From Streptomyces sp. Ru73 (GTDB taxonomy: Bacteria > Actinomycetota > Actinomycetes > Streptomycetales > Streptomycetaceae), in assembly GCF_002920575.1 (NCBI RefSeq), contig NZ_PQSQ01000065.1, forward strand, positions 1-46,090: DNA of 46,090 bases, read 5' to 3'. Positions 31,995 to 38,452 of the stretch are shown piece after piece. The first letter of the stretch is position 1. Each line of letters opens with the position of its first letter. The notes beneath the pieces are model-generated. The model was given only the letters and a program-made list of their open reading frames with translations. It searched no databases and was not told the DNA's origin. Both the position numbers and the translations under genes were made by a program.

Positions 31995-32687
31995 TCAAAC
32001 GGAAACGGAACTCTTGCGGGTCGACACGATCTGGTCCACAAGACCGTACGCGAGGGACTCCTCGGCCGTCAGGATCTTGTCGCGCTCGATGTCGTCGCGG
32101 ATCTTCTCGATCGGCGTGGTGGAGTGCTTCGCGAGCAGCTCCTCCAGCTGGGTCCGCATGCGCAGGATCTCGTTCGCGGCGATCTCCAGGTCGGAGACCT
32201 GACCGCGGCCCGTCTCGCTGTACGGCTGGTGGATCAGCACGCGCGCGTTGGGCAGCGCCATCCGCTTGCCGGGGGTGCCGGCGGCGAGCAGCACGGCCGC
32301 GGCGGACGCCGCCTGGCCCATGCAGACCGTCTGGATGTCCGGCTTCACGAACTGCATCGTGTCGTAGATCGCGGTGAGCGCCGTGAAGGAGCCGCCGGGC
32401 GAGTTGATGTAGATGGAGATGTCACGGTCCGGGTCCATCGACTCCAGGCACAGCAGCTGCGCCATGACGTCGTTGGCCGAGGCGTCGTCGATCTGCACGC
32501 CGAGGAAGATCACGCGCTCCTCGAAGAGCTTCGCGTACGGGTCGTACTCCCGCACGCCCTGCGAGGTGCGCTCCACGAAGCGCGGAACGATGTAACGCGA
32601 CTCGGCCTGCGGGCCGGTGTACTGCGACTGGCCGGCGGACTCGGACATGGTCCGCTCGTACAGGCCGCTGCCGGGGAAGTTGTTCAT
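31995..32687 (-). CDS. clpP2: ATP-dependent Clp protease proteolytic subunit ClpP2
   Basis: 230 residues from the ATG at 32687 (MNNFPGSGLYERTM). GTG at 32699 and TTG at 32717 are in frame upstream, but without better signals. The catalytic Ser128 (CMGQAASAAAV) and His153 (RVLIHQPY) and the ClpP handle are present. The N-terminal extension of about 40 residues ahead of RYIVPRFVERTSQGVREYD is a propeptide, as in the actinobacterial ClpP2 group. It forms a mixed ClpP1-ClpP2 tetradecamer with the upstream gene product (gap of 69 bp). Confidence 0.96.
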   Translation of the reverse strand: MNNFPGSGLYERTMSESAGQSQYTGPQAESRYIVPRFVERTSQGVREYDPYAKLFEERVIFLGVQIDDASANDVMAQLLCLESMDPDRDISIYINSPGGSFTALTAIYDTMQFVKPDIQTVCMGQAASAAAVLLAAGTPGKRMALPNARVLIHQPYSETGRGQVSDLEIAANEILRMRTQLEELLAKHSTTPIEKIRDDIERDKILTAEESLAYGLVDQIVSTRKSSVSV

Positions 32688-32756
32688 CTGGGTGTTCACC
32701 GTCCTGGTGGCGATCAAGTGGGCTGGGTCGGCTGCGGGGCGAGTGGTCCGGGCCTG

Positions 32757-33371
32757 TCAGGCGCCGGTGCCGCCCCCGCCCGGAACGCCGGCGGCGGAGC
32801 CCATGACCTCGTCGATGAGGCCGTACTCCTTGGCCTCGTCGGCGGAGAACCAGCGGTCGCGGTCGGAGTCGCGGGTGATCTGCTCGACGGTCTGGCCGGT
32901 GTGGAAGGCGGTCAGCTCCGCCATCCGCTTCTTGGTGTGCAGCAGCCGCTCGGCGTGGATCTTGATGTCCGACGCGGAGCCCGCCAGGCCCGCGGAGGGC
33001 TGGTGGATGAGGATCTCGGCGTTCGGCAGCGCGAAACGCTTGCCCGGGGTGCCGGCGCTCAGCAGGAACTGGCCCATGGAGGCGGCCAGGCCCATGGCGA
33101 TGGTGACCACGTCGTTCTTGATGTACTGCATGGTGTCGTAGATCGCCATGCCGGCCGTGATCGAGCCGCCGGGAGAGTTGATGTAGAGGTAGATGTCCTT
33201 GTCCGGCTCCGCGGCCAGGAGGAGCAGCTGCGCGGTGATCTTGTTGGCGATGTCGTCGTCGACCGGCTGGCCGAGGAAGATGATCCGCTCGCCGAGCAGC
33301 CGGTTGTAGACCTGGTCGCCGAGGCCACCGAAGGTCGGCTCAGCGGCGGCGGAAGGCATCGGGATCGTCAC
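32757..33371 (-). CDS. clpP1: ATP-dependent Clp protease proteolytic subunit ClpP1
   Basis: 204 residues from the GTG at 33371, with AGGTGG a few bases before it. Catalytic Ser98 (MGLAASMGQFLL) and His123 (EILIHQPSAG) are visible, together with YLYINSPGGSITAGMAIYDTM. The C-terminus is Gly-rich (GVPGGGGTGA). It is the first gene of the clpP1-clpP2 operon. Its upstream region contains a ClgR-like box and overlapping promoter elements. Confidence 0.97.
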   Translation of the reverse strand: MTIPMPSAAAEPTFGGLGDQVYNRLLGERIIFLGQPVDDDIANKITAQLLLLAAEPDKDIYLYINSPGGSITAGMAIYDTMQYIKNDVVTIAMGLAASMGQFLLSAGTPGKRFALPNAEILIHQPSAGLAGSASDIKIHAERLLHTKKRMAELTAFHTGQTVEQITRDSDRDRWFSADEAKEYGLIDEVMGSAAGVPGGGGTGA

Positions 33372-33500
33372 GTGTCCACCTGCTCGTTGTCGGACGGCTT
33401 TTCAGGACCGTCTCAGCGTCGTCGTCTGGGGCGCGGGGCCCGGCGCCGCGTTGGTGCCCCCGGCGCGGTGTCGGAAAGTCCCCTGCCCACGTATCTACGG

Positions 33501-33530
33501 ACCCTAACGCGCTGGTCGGCGGGCGCCATC
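33501..33530 (-). promoter_or_regulatory. Candidate clpP1 promoter
   Basis: On the minus strand GGGAT (33526-33530) and GTT (33506-33508) are 19 bp apart, in the style of streptomycete SigR promoters (GGAAT, 18-19 bp, GTT). The overlapping TAGGGT (33501-33506) could also act as a vegetative -10 for activated transcription. Known biology: clp genes belong to heat/thiol stress regulons in streptomycetes. Confidence 0.45.
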
Positions 33531-33544
33531 CCGCATCGAGAACT

Positions 33545-33560
33545 GTTCGCTCTGAGCGCA
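33545..33560 (-). promoter_or_regulatory. ClgR-like operator upstream of clpP1
   Basis: GTTCGC-TCTGA-GCGCA matches the ClgR pattern (GTTCGC, five bases, GCG). Its centre lies about 50-55 bp upstream of the predicted transcript start, a typical activator position. ClgR is the known activator of clpP1P2 in actinobacteria. Confidence 0.7.
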
Positions 33561-33603
33561 GGTGCCCGGGGGCTCCCGGGGCCGGCGGGAACGCGGATGC
33601 ACG

Positions 33604-33640
33604 ACGGGCCCGAACACGGCGGTCGCGTGTCCGGGCCCGT
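33604..33640 (-). terminator. Terminator downstream of tig
   Basis: A 15-bp stem with one mismatch (33604-33618 with 33626-33640) and a 7-nt loop, 65 bp after the tig stop. Confidence 0.75.
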
Positions 33641-33704
33641 ACGTCAGCGTGCTGTGCGGCCGTGGGGCCGCGGTCCCGGCCCGCGGAGGGGCCGGGCGGC
33701 GGAC

Positions 33705-35105
33705 TCAGGCCTTGGTCTCGCCCTCGGCCTGCTCGCCCTCGGCCTCGGCGGCCTCGACGGCGTCGGTGGCCTGGACGGTCTCGGCGGTCTCGTCCTCGTC
33801 GTCCAGGTCGACGACCTCACCGTTGGTGTCCTTGACGGTGGCGGCCTCGACGACGACCGCGAGGGCCTTGCCGCGGGCGACCTCGCCGACGAGCATCGGC
33901 ACCTGGCCGCCCTCGACGACGGCCTGCGCGAACTGGTCGGGGGACATGCCGGAGGACTGCGCGCGGCGCATGAGGTGCTCGGTGAGCTCCTCCTGGCTGA
34001 CGTTCAGCTTCTCCTTGTTGACCAGCTCGTCGAGGACGAACTGGGTGCGGATGCCCTTCTCCGCCTGCTCCTTGGTCTCGGCGTCGAACTCTTCCTCGGT
34101 CTTGCCCTGGAACTCCAGGTACTTGGCGAGGTCGAGGCCCATCTGGCCGAGCTGGTGGTTCACGAGGTTGTGCTTGCGGGTCTCGATCTCGTCCGCGAGC
34201 AGCTTCTCGGGGATCGGCACCTCGACGAGCTTGAGCAGCTCGTCCAGGACCTTCTCCTGGGCCTGGGTGGCCTGGTCGTACTTCTTCATCCGCTCGAGGC
34301 GCTTGCGGCTGTCCGCCTTCAGCTCCTCGAGGGTGTCGAACTCGCTGGCCAGCTGCGCGAAGTCGTCGTCCAGCTCGGGCAGTTCCTTGGCCTTGACCTC
34401 GGACACCTTGACCGTGACCTCGGCCTCCTTGCCCGCGGCGGAGCCGCCCTTGAGCTCGGAGGTGAAGGTGGCCTCGCCACCGGCCTCCAGGCCCTTGACG
34501 GCGTCGTCGATGCCGTCGAGCAGCTCGCCGGAGCCGATGGTGTAGCTGACGCCCTCGGCGACGCCGTCCTCGAGGACCTCGCCGTCGACCTTGGCCTGCA
34601 GGTCGATGGTCACGACGTCGCCCTCGGCGGCGGCGCGCTCGACGACGGAGGTGGAGGCGAAGCGCTCACGGAGCTGCTCGACCGACTTCTCGACGTCCTC
34701 GTCCGACACCTCGACGGCGTCGACCTCGACCTCGATGCCGGAGTAGTCCGGGATCTCCAGCGCCGGGCGGATGTCCACCTCGGCGGTGAAGGCCAGCAGC
34801 TCGCCGTCCTTCAGCTCGGTGATGTCGACCTCGGGCTGGCCGAGGACGTTCAGCTCACCCTCGTTGACCGCCTCGGTGTAGAACTTCGGGAGCGCGTCGT
34901 TGACGGCCTCCTCCAGCACAGCGCCACGGCCGAACCGCTGGTCGATCACGCGGGCCGGGATCTTGCCCTGGCGGAAGCCCTTCACCGTGACCTGCTGGTT
35001 GATCTTCTTGTACGCCGCGTCGAGGCTGGGCTTGAGCTCCTCGAAGGGCACCTCGACAGTGAGCCGAACCCGGGTCGGGTTCAGGGTCTCCACGGCGCTC
35101 TTCAC
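33705..35105 (-). CDS. tig: Trigger factor
   Basis: 466 residues from the GTG at 35105 with a strong AAGGAG (35114-35119) 8 nt before it. Residues 1 to about 110 form the ribosome-binding domain with the signature VKGFRQGKIPARVIDQRFG. The PPIase domain follows (about 155-240: EGDVVTIDLQAKVDGE...), then the helical chaperone arm. The tail is acidic (DDEDETAETVQATDAVEAAEAEGEQAEGETKA), as usual in high-GC Gram-positives. It receives nascent chains at the ribosome exit. It precedes the clp genes in its strand, separated by a terminator. An open frame upstream of the GTG runs through the tRNA-Pro region and is not real. Confidence 0.96.
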   Translation of the reverse strand: MKSAVETLNPTRVRLTVEVPFEELKPSLDAAYKKINQQVTVKGFRQGKIPARVIDQRFGRGAVLEEAVNDALPKFYTEAVNEGELNVLGQPEVDITELKDGELLAFTAEVDIRPALEIPDYSGIEVEVDAVEVSDEDVEKSVEQLRERFASTSVVERAAAEGDVVTIDLQAKVDGEVLEDGVAEGVSYTIGSGELLDGIDDAVKGLEAGGEATFTSELKGGSAAGKEAEVTVKVSEVKAKELPELDDDFAQLASEFDTLEELKADSRKRLERMKKYDQATQAQEKVLDELLKLVEVPIPEKLLADEIETRKHNLVNHQLGQMGLDLAKYLEFQGKTEEEFDAETKEQAEKGIRTQFVLDELVNKEKLNVSQEELTEHLMRRAQSSGMSPDQFAQAVVEGGQVPMLVGEVARGKALAVVVEAATVKDTNGEVVDLDDEDETAETVQATDAVEAAEAEGEQAEGETKA

Positions 35106-35241
35106 GGTTCGGTCTCCTTGGGGCTGACTTCTGGGGTTCTGCTGGAAGATCCCCCGGCCTCGGGACGCGCGTGGCGTATCGGGCCCGGCGGACCGCGCCC
35201 GGTAGAGCCTGAAAAAGAGGGCACACGGACGCGCAGCTTGC

Positions 35242-35272
35242 ATAGTAACCGCAAGCACGACGCGCCCCACAA
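35242..35272 (-). promoter_or_regulatory. Candidate tig promoter
   Basis: Minus-strand TTGTGG (35267-35272) and TACTAT (35242-35247), 19 bp apart. The transcript would carry a leader of about 130 nt to the tig GTG. Confidence 0.4.
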
Positions 35273-35349
35273 TGCGATCTTGACAACACCCGTACAGGCA
35301 GGCCGGGCGGCTGATGGTGCGATCATGGGATGGCCGGAAAGCCGCATGA

Positions 35350-35426
35350 TGGTCGGGGTGGCCGGATTCGAACCGACGACCTTCCGCTCCCAAAGCGGAC
35401 GCGCTACCAAGCTGCGCCACACCCCG
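35350..35426 (-). tRNA. tRNA-Pro (anticodon UGG)
   Basis: The acceptor CGGGGTG pairs with CACCCCG, followed by A and an encoded CCA (35350-35352). The anticodon stem-loop CCGCTTTGGGAGCGG carries TGG, and the T arm contains GGTTCGAATCC. All arms are normal, 77 nt including CCA. Confidence 0.97.
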
Positions 35427-35440
35427 TCGGTGCGACACGT

Positions 35441-35464
35441 AGGGTACATGGCCGCAGGCCATGC
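35441..35464 (-). promoter_or_regulatory. Candidate tRNA-Pro promoter with a small palindrome
   Basis: Minus-strand TACCCT (35441-35446) lies 14 bp before the tRNA 5' end. Just upstream is a perfect inverted repeat, CATGGCC-GCA-GGCCATG (35448-35464), in the spacer region. Confidence 0.4.
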
Positions 35465-35519
35465 GGCTGCCAGATATCCGAGGGACGAGTGGGGTGTGCG
35501 GCCGGCCGCCCCGACCCGC

Positions 35520-35525
35520 TACGAT
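35520..35525 (+). promoter_or_regulatory. Candidate -10 of tRNA-Gly
   Basis: TACGAT lies 40 bp before the tRNA-Gly 5' end, allowing a short leader. The -35 is not clear. Confidence 0.35.
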
Positions 35526-35565
35526 GCTCAACGTGCCGGAGCCGCTCGACGGTCCCCCGGCGCAT

Positions 35566-35639
35566 GCGGGCGTAGCTCAATGGTAGAGCCCTAGTCTTCC
35601 AAACTAGCTACGCGGGTTCGATTCCCGTCGCCCGCTCCA
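35566..35639 (+). tRNA. tRNA-Gly (anticodon UCC)
   Basis: The acceptor GCGGGCG pairs with CGCCCGC, discriminator T, and CCA is encoded (35637-35639). The anticodon stem CTAGT/ACTAG encloses a loop with TCC, and the T arm has GGTTCGATTCC. 74 nt including CCA. Confidence 0.97.
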
Positions 35640-35646
35640 TGACGGG

Positions 35647-35682
35647 AGGCCCGGTCGCGCGCAGGACGGCGCGGCCGGGCCT
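35647..35682 (+). terminator. Terminator of tRNA-Gly
   Basis: A 14-bp stem (35647-35660 with 35669-35682, one wobble), 8-nt loop, ending in CCTTCGTCG, 7 bp after the tRNA. Confidence 0.85.
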
Positions 35683-35725
35683 TCGTCGTATCCCGGCCTA
35701 CGCGCCGGCTGGCTAGGGTGCGGGC

Positions 35726-36094
35726 ATGGAGATCTGGGTGAACCCCGCGTGTTCGAAGTGCCGGTCCGCCGTGGACCTGCTGGACGAGGAGGGCGCGCAG
35801 TACACCGTGCGCCGGTATCTGGAGGACCCGCCGAGCGCGGCGGAGCTGCGGGCCGTGCTGGACCGTCTGGGGCTGGAGCCGTGGGACATCACGCGCACGC
35901 AGGAGGCCGCGGCGAAGGAGCTGGGCCTGAAGGACTGGGAGCGGACGGCGGAGGCCAGGGACCGCTGGATCGAGGCGCTGGCGGCACATCCGAAGCTGAT
36001 CCAGCGGCCGATCCTCACGGCGGACGACGGCAGCGCCGTGGTGGGCCGCAGCGAGGACGCGGTACGGGAGGCGCTGGCCCGCGGCCGGGAGTGA
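35726..36094 (+). CDS. ArsC/Spx-family thioredoxin-fold protein (arsenate reductase-like)
   Basis: 122 residues: MEIWVNPACSKCRSAVDLLDEEGAQYTVRRYLEDPPSAAELRAVLDRLGLEPWDITRTQEAAAKELG...LIQRPILTADDGSAVVGRSEDAVREAL. The glutaredoxin-like ArsC/Spx fold is recognised by the N-terminal CxxC (C9, C12), RYLEDPPS, and the LIQRPI motif where arsenate-binding Arg sits. Classical ArsC has CxxS, so the CxxC points to a disulfide oxidoreductase-like or YffB-type member rather than a proven arsenate reductase. No ars operon gene is nearby. It stands alone after the tRNA. Confidence 0.88.
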   Translation: MEIWVNPACSKCRSAVDLLDEEGAQYTVRRYLEDPPSAAELRAVLDRLGLEPWDITRTQEAAAKELGLKDWERTAEARDRWIEALAAHPKLIQRPILTADDGSAVVGRSEDAVREALARGRE

Positions 36095-36169
36095 GGCCGC
36101 TCCGGCGGGGCGGTCGGCGCCGGGCCGCGGGGAGCCGGTCCGGTGCCGCTGCGTACTGACCGAGAAGGG

Positions 36170-36189
36170 GCGCGCCGGAAACGGCGCGC
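36170..36189. terminator. Hairpin between convergent genes
   Basis: GCGCGCCG-GAAA-CGGCGCGC, an 8-bp stem with a stable GAAA tetraloop, between the stops of the ArsC-like gene and the small membrane protein. Confidence 0.75.
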
Positions 36190-36206
36190 GCCGGTCAGCG
36201 CACCGG

Positions 36207-36401
36207 TCAGAAGGAAATGTTGTTGATCGTGTCCGCGACAGAGGTGAAGAAGCGGTTCACGGACGGGGCTATGCCGGTGGACGCGAGGAAGAAGCCGAAG
36301 AGGATGGCGACGAGCGCGGGCCCCCACTTCAGCGTCTTGTTGCGCAGCAGCACGATCAGGATGATCGCCAACAGCAGCACCACAGACAGGGAAAGTTCCA
36401 C
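36207..36401 (-). CDS. Small two-helix membrane protein
   Basis: 64 residues from a GTG at 36401: LSLSVVLLLAIILIVLLRNKTLKWGPALVAILFGFFLASTGIAPSVNRFFTSVADTINNISF. Two membrane helices with a short basic loop and a short polar tail. Similar small proteins are widespread in streptomycetes (FGFxLAxTxxAP motif), and no function is known to me. AAGGG lies about 11 nt before the GTG. It converges on the ArsC-like gene. Confidence 0.78.
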   Translation of the reverse strand: MELSLSVVLLLAIILIVLLRNKTLKWGPALVAILFGFFLASTGIAPSVNRFFTSVADTINNISF

Positions 36402-37027
36402 AACTGATCACACCCTTGGTCGGAACACCACACCGGCCCTGGAAGCATGCAGCCGTGCACACCCCCGCGGGCACCCATCGTGCCACCAACTGTCTGCCCG
36501 GTGGAGACGAGTGACGAATCATCGGCCAAGGCTTTACGCACTTCGGATGCCGCCTCGTCTTCCGGACGGCTCTTCCCGCCCGGCCCGCGCCCGCCAATTG
36601 AGCGGTCCGATTCCGGACCCCGTTTCGGCCTGATCATTTCCGTCGGCGGCCGCCCGGCGCGGCGCGTATACCCACTTCACGCCCGGTAATTCGAATTCCG
36701 TAAAGCCGTTCCCGTGAGAAGTGCCACGCGAGCGGAACGCCACACAGTGGGACATTCCCTCCGGGGCTCCCCCGAGGCATTTGCCCCGCCATAGCCGTAC
36801 TAATCGCCCCAGAACGGGCATGATGTGACCAGGCCGGAGAACGGCCGGATCTTCCCGCCTGCCTGCGATCTCCGCGGGTAGCAGCAGAAATACCAGCGTC
36901 AAGAGAAGACGGTTTTACGCACTCTCCGGTCCACCACTAAGGTGCCTCAGATGTTCCACGCTGCCTTGACCCCCCGACGCGCAGTGCGGCCCCCGGCCTT
37001 CCGTTCCGCTTACCGGCGGGAGGCCTC
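36402..37027 (+). other. 626-bp region without a convincing gene
   Basis: Markedly less G+C-rich than the flanks, especially about 36500-36950. Open frames here lack Streptomyces codon bias. A short element, (G)CTTTACG / TTTTACGCACT, occurs at 36531-36543 and 36911-36925, and inverted as CCGTAAAGCC at 36699-36708. It may be a long regulatory region for the acyltransferase or decayed sequence. Confidence 0.5.
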
Positions 37028-38203
37028 ATGACGAGCAGTCCGAGCCCGCACGGCGAACGGCGAAACCCGCTTCCCCCGGCCACGGAACCGGTGGCCGTCG
37101 CCACCCCCTCCGGGGCGCCGGAAGCGCCGGCCGCGCCGCAGAAGAAGGACGTCCCCGCGCCGAAGAAGAAGGAGCGCGACCCCTTCTTCGACAATGCGAA
37201 GTACCTGGCCATCGTGCTCGTGGCGATGGGCCACTCCTGGGAGCCGCTGACGGACGGCAGCCGTGCCGCCGAGGCGCTCTACATGGTCGTCTACACGTTT
37301 CACATGCCGGCGTTCATCGTCATCTCCGGCTATTTCTCACGCAGCTTCGACATGCGCAAGGACCGGCTGCAGCGGCTGATCACCAGCGTGGCCGTGCCGT
37401 ACATCCTCTTCGAGGTGGCCTACAGCTTCTTCAAGCGGTGGGCGGACCACGACCCCGGCCACCCGATCAGCCTGCTGGACCCGTGGTTCCTCACCTGGTT
37501 CCTGGTCGCGCTCTTCATCTGGCGGCTCACCACGCCGCTGTGGAAGATCGTGCGCTGGCCCGTCCCGCTGGCCCTGGCCATCGCGATGCTGGCCTCGGTC
37601 TCGCCGGACATCGGTGACGACCTGGACCTCCAGCGGGTCCTGCAGTTCCTGCCGTTCTTCGTGATCGGGCTCTTCATGAAGCCCGAGCACTTCCAGTGGG
37701 CGCAGCGCCGCGCGGTGAAGTGGGCCTCGCTCCCGATCTTCGCCACCGCGCTGGTCACGGCGTACTGGGCCGCGCCCCGGATGACCTCGGCGTGGTTCTA
37801 CCACCGCGACAGCGCCCAGGAGCTGGGCGCGCCCTGGTGGTCGGGGCTGGTCATGACGCTGGCCCTCTTCGGCTGCTCGGCGGTGCTGGTGACCTGCTTC
37901 TTCGCCTGGGTGCCGAAGCGCCGTACGTGGTTCACGGTGCTGGGCGCCGGCACGCTGTACGGCTACCTGCTGCACGGCTTCCTGGCGAAGGGGTCGCGCT
38001 TCTGGGGCTGGTTCGACGACTACCAGTGGCTGCACACGCCGCTGGGCGAGGTCGCGGTGACGCTGATCGCGGCCGCGGTGGTGACCGTGCTGTGCACGCC
38101 ACCGGTGCAGCGCGCCTTCCGGTTCGCGATGGAGCCGAAGATGGCCTGGGCCTTCAAGAAGGACCCGGCCGACGCGGCGCGGGCGCGCGGCACGGCGGCG
38201 TAA
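37028..38203 (+). CDS. Acyltransferase family 3 membrane protein
   Basis: 391 residues from the ATG at 37028, with GGGAGG in front. The N-terminal about 45 residues are Pro/Ala/Lys-rich and cytoplasmic (PAAPQKKDVPAPKKKERDPFFD). The acyltransferase_3 signature follows: NAKYLAIVLVAMGHSWEPL (catalytic-type His) and VVYTFHMPAFIVISGYFSR with about ten membrane helices. It belongs to the fucose 4-O-acetylase-like group (COG3594), which O-acetylates sugars or wall glycans from inside donors. The substrate is unknown; no glycan biosynthesis genes are adjacent. It has its own terminators (38211-38285). Confidence 0.9.
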   Translation: MTSSPSPHGERRNPLPPATEPVAVATPSGAPEAPAAPQKKDVPAPKKKERDPFFDNAKYLAIVLVAMGHSWEPLTDGSRAAEALYMVVYTFHMPAFIVISGYFSRSFDMRKDRLQRLITSVAVPYILFEVAYSFFKRWADHDPGHPISLLDPWFLTWFLVALFIWRLTTPLWKIVRWPVPLALAIAMLASVSPDIGDDLDLQRVLQFLPFFVIGLFMKPEHFQWAQRRAVKWASLPIFATALVTAYWAAPRMTSAWFYHRDSAQELGAPWWSGLVMTLALFGCSAVLVTCFFAWVPKRRTWFTVLGAGTLYGYLLHGFLAKGSRFWGWFDDYQWLHTPLGEVAVTLIAAAVVTVLCTPPVQRAFRFAMEPKMAWAFKKDPADAARARGTAA

Positions 38204-38210
38204 CCGTCGC

Positions 38211-38236
38211 CCGGCGGGCAAGGGGGTGCCCGCCGG
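38211..38236 (+). terminator. First hairpin after the acyltransferase gene
   Basis: A 10-bp stem (38211-38220 with 38227-38236) and a 6-nt loop, immediately downstream of the stop. Confidence 0.6.
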
Positions 38237-38250
38237 CGCAAGCTCTCAGG

Positions 38251-38285
38251 GTGCGGGAGCGGCAGCGATGCCGCCCCGCACCTTT
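38251..38285 (+). terminator. Intrinsic terminator with GNRA loop and T-tract
   Basis: A 13-bp stem (38251-38257 with 38275-38281, and 38259-38264 with 38269-38274, A58 bulged), tetraloop GCGA, then CTTTTG. A classic intrinsic terminator, second after the acyltransferase gene. Confidence 0.85.
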
Positions 38286-38405
38286 TGCGTGCGGGCGGCC
38301 AGGGCACGGGCGCCGCGTCCGTGACGGCGGCGCACCACGGCGCGGCTCCGCCGGTCAGGGGCGAGGAAGTCCCGGTGCAGCGAGGCCGGGAGCCCCTCCG
38401 AGATC

Positions 38406-38452
38406 GTTTGGTAAACTAAGTACATACGCCTTTTTGACCATCTCTTGACCAT
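38406..38452 (+). promoter_or_regulatory. AT-rich control region of the cation:proton antiporter gene
   Basis: GTTT-GGT-AAAC (38406-38416) is a perfect short palindrome, TACATA (38421-38426) a -10-like box, and TTGACCAT is repeated at 38434-38441 and 38445-38452, 11 bp apart (one helical turn). The block is strikingly AT-rich for this genome. It looks like an operator/promoter complex. Confidence 0.45.

Larger units (their letters stand above)
33372..33704 (-). other. 333-bp clpP1 control region and tig 3' flank
   Basis: From the clpP1 side it contains an about 130 nt leader, a promoter near 33501-33530, a ClgR-like operator at 33545-33560 and then, on the tig side, the tig terminator at 33604-33640. 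No gene fits here. Confidence 0.7.

Noticed and set aside
30546..35594. A 5-kb open frame on the plus strand antisense to clpX, clpP2, clpP1 and tig
   Set aside because: It is a by-product of high G+C third positions in the real minus-strand genes; its product is Val/Leu/Gly/Asp-rich low-complexity sequence and it also runs through a tRNA gene.
35350..35639. tRNA genes as attachment sites of an integrated element
   Set aside because: No integrase, no repeated tRNA 3' end and no foreign-looking gene block next to either tRNA.
36534..36902. A 122-codon minus-strand open frame with a hydrophobic start
   Set aside because: TTG start without a ribosome binding site, weak G/C preference at third positions and no recognisable family.
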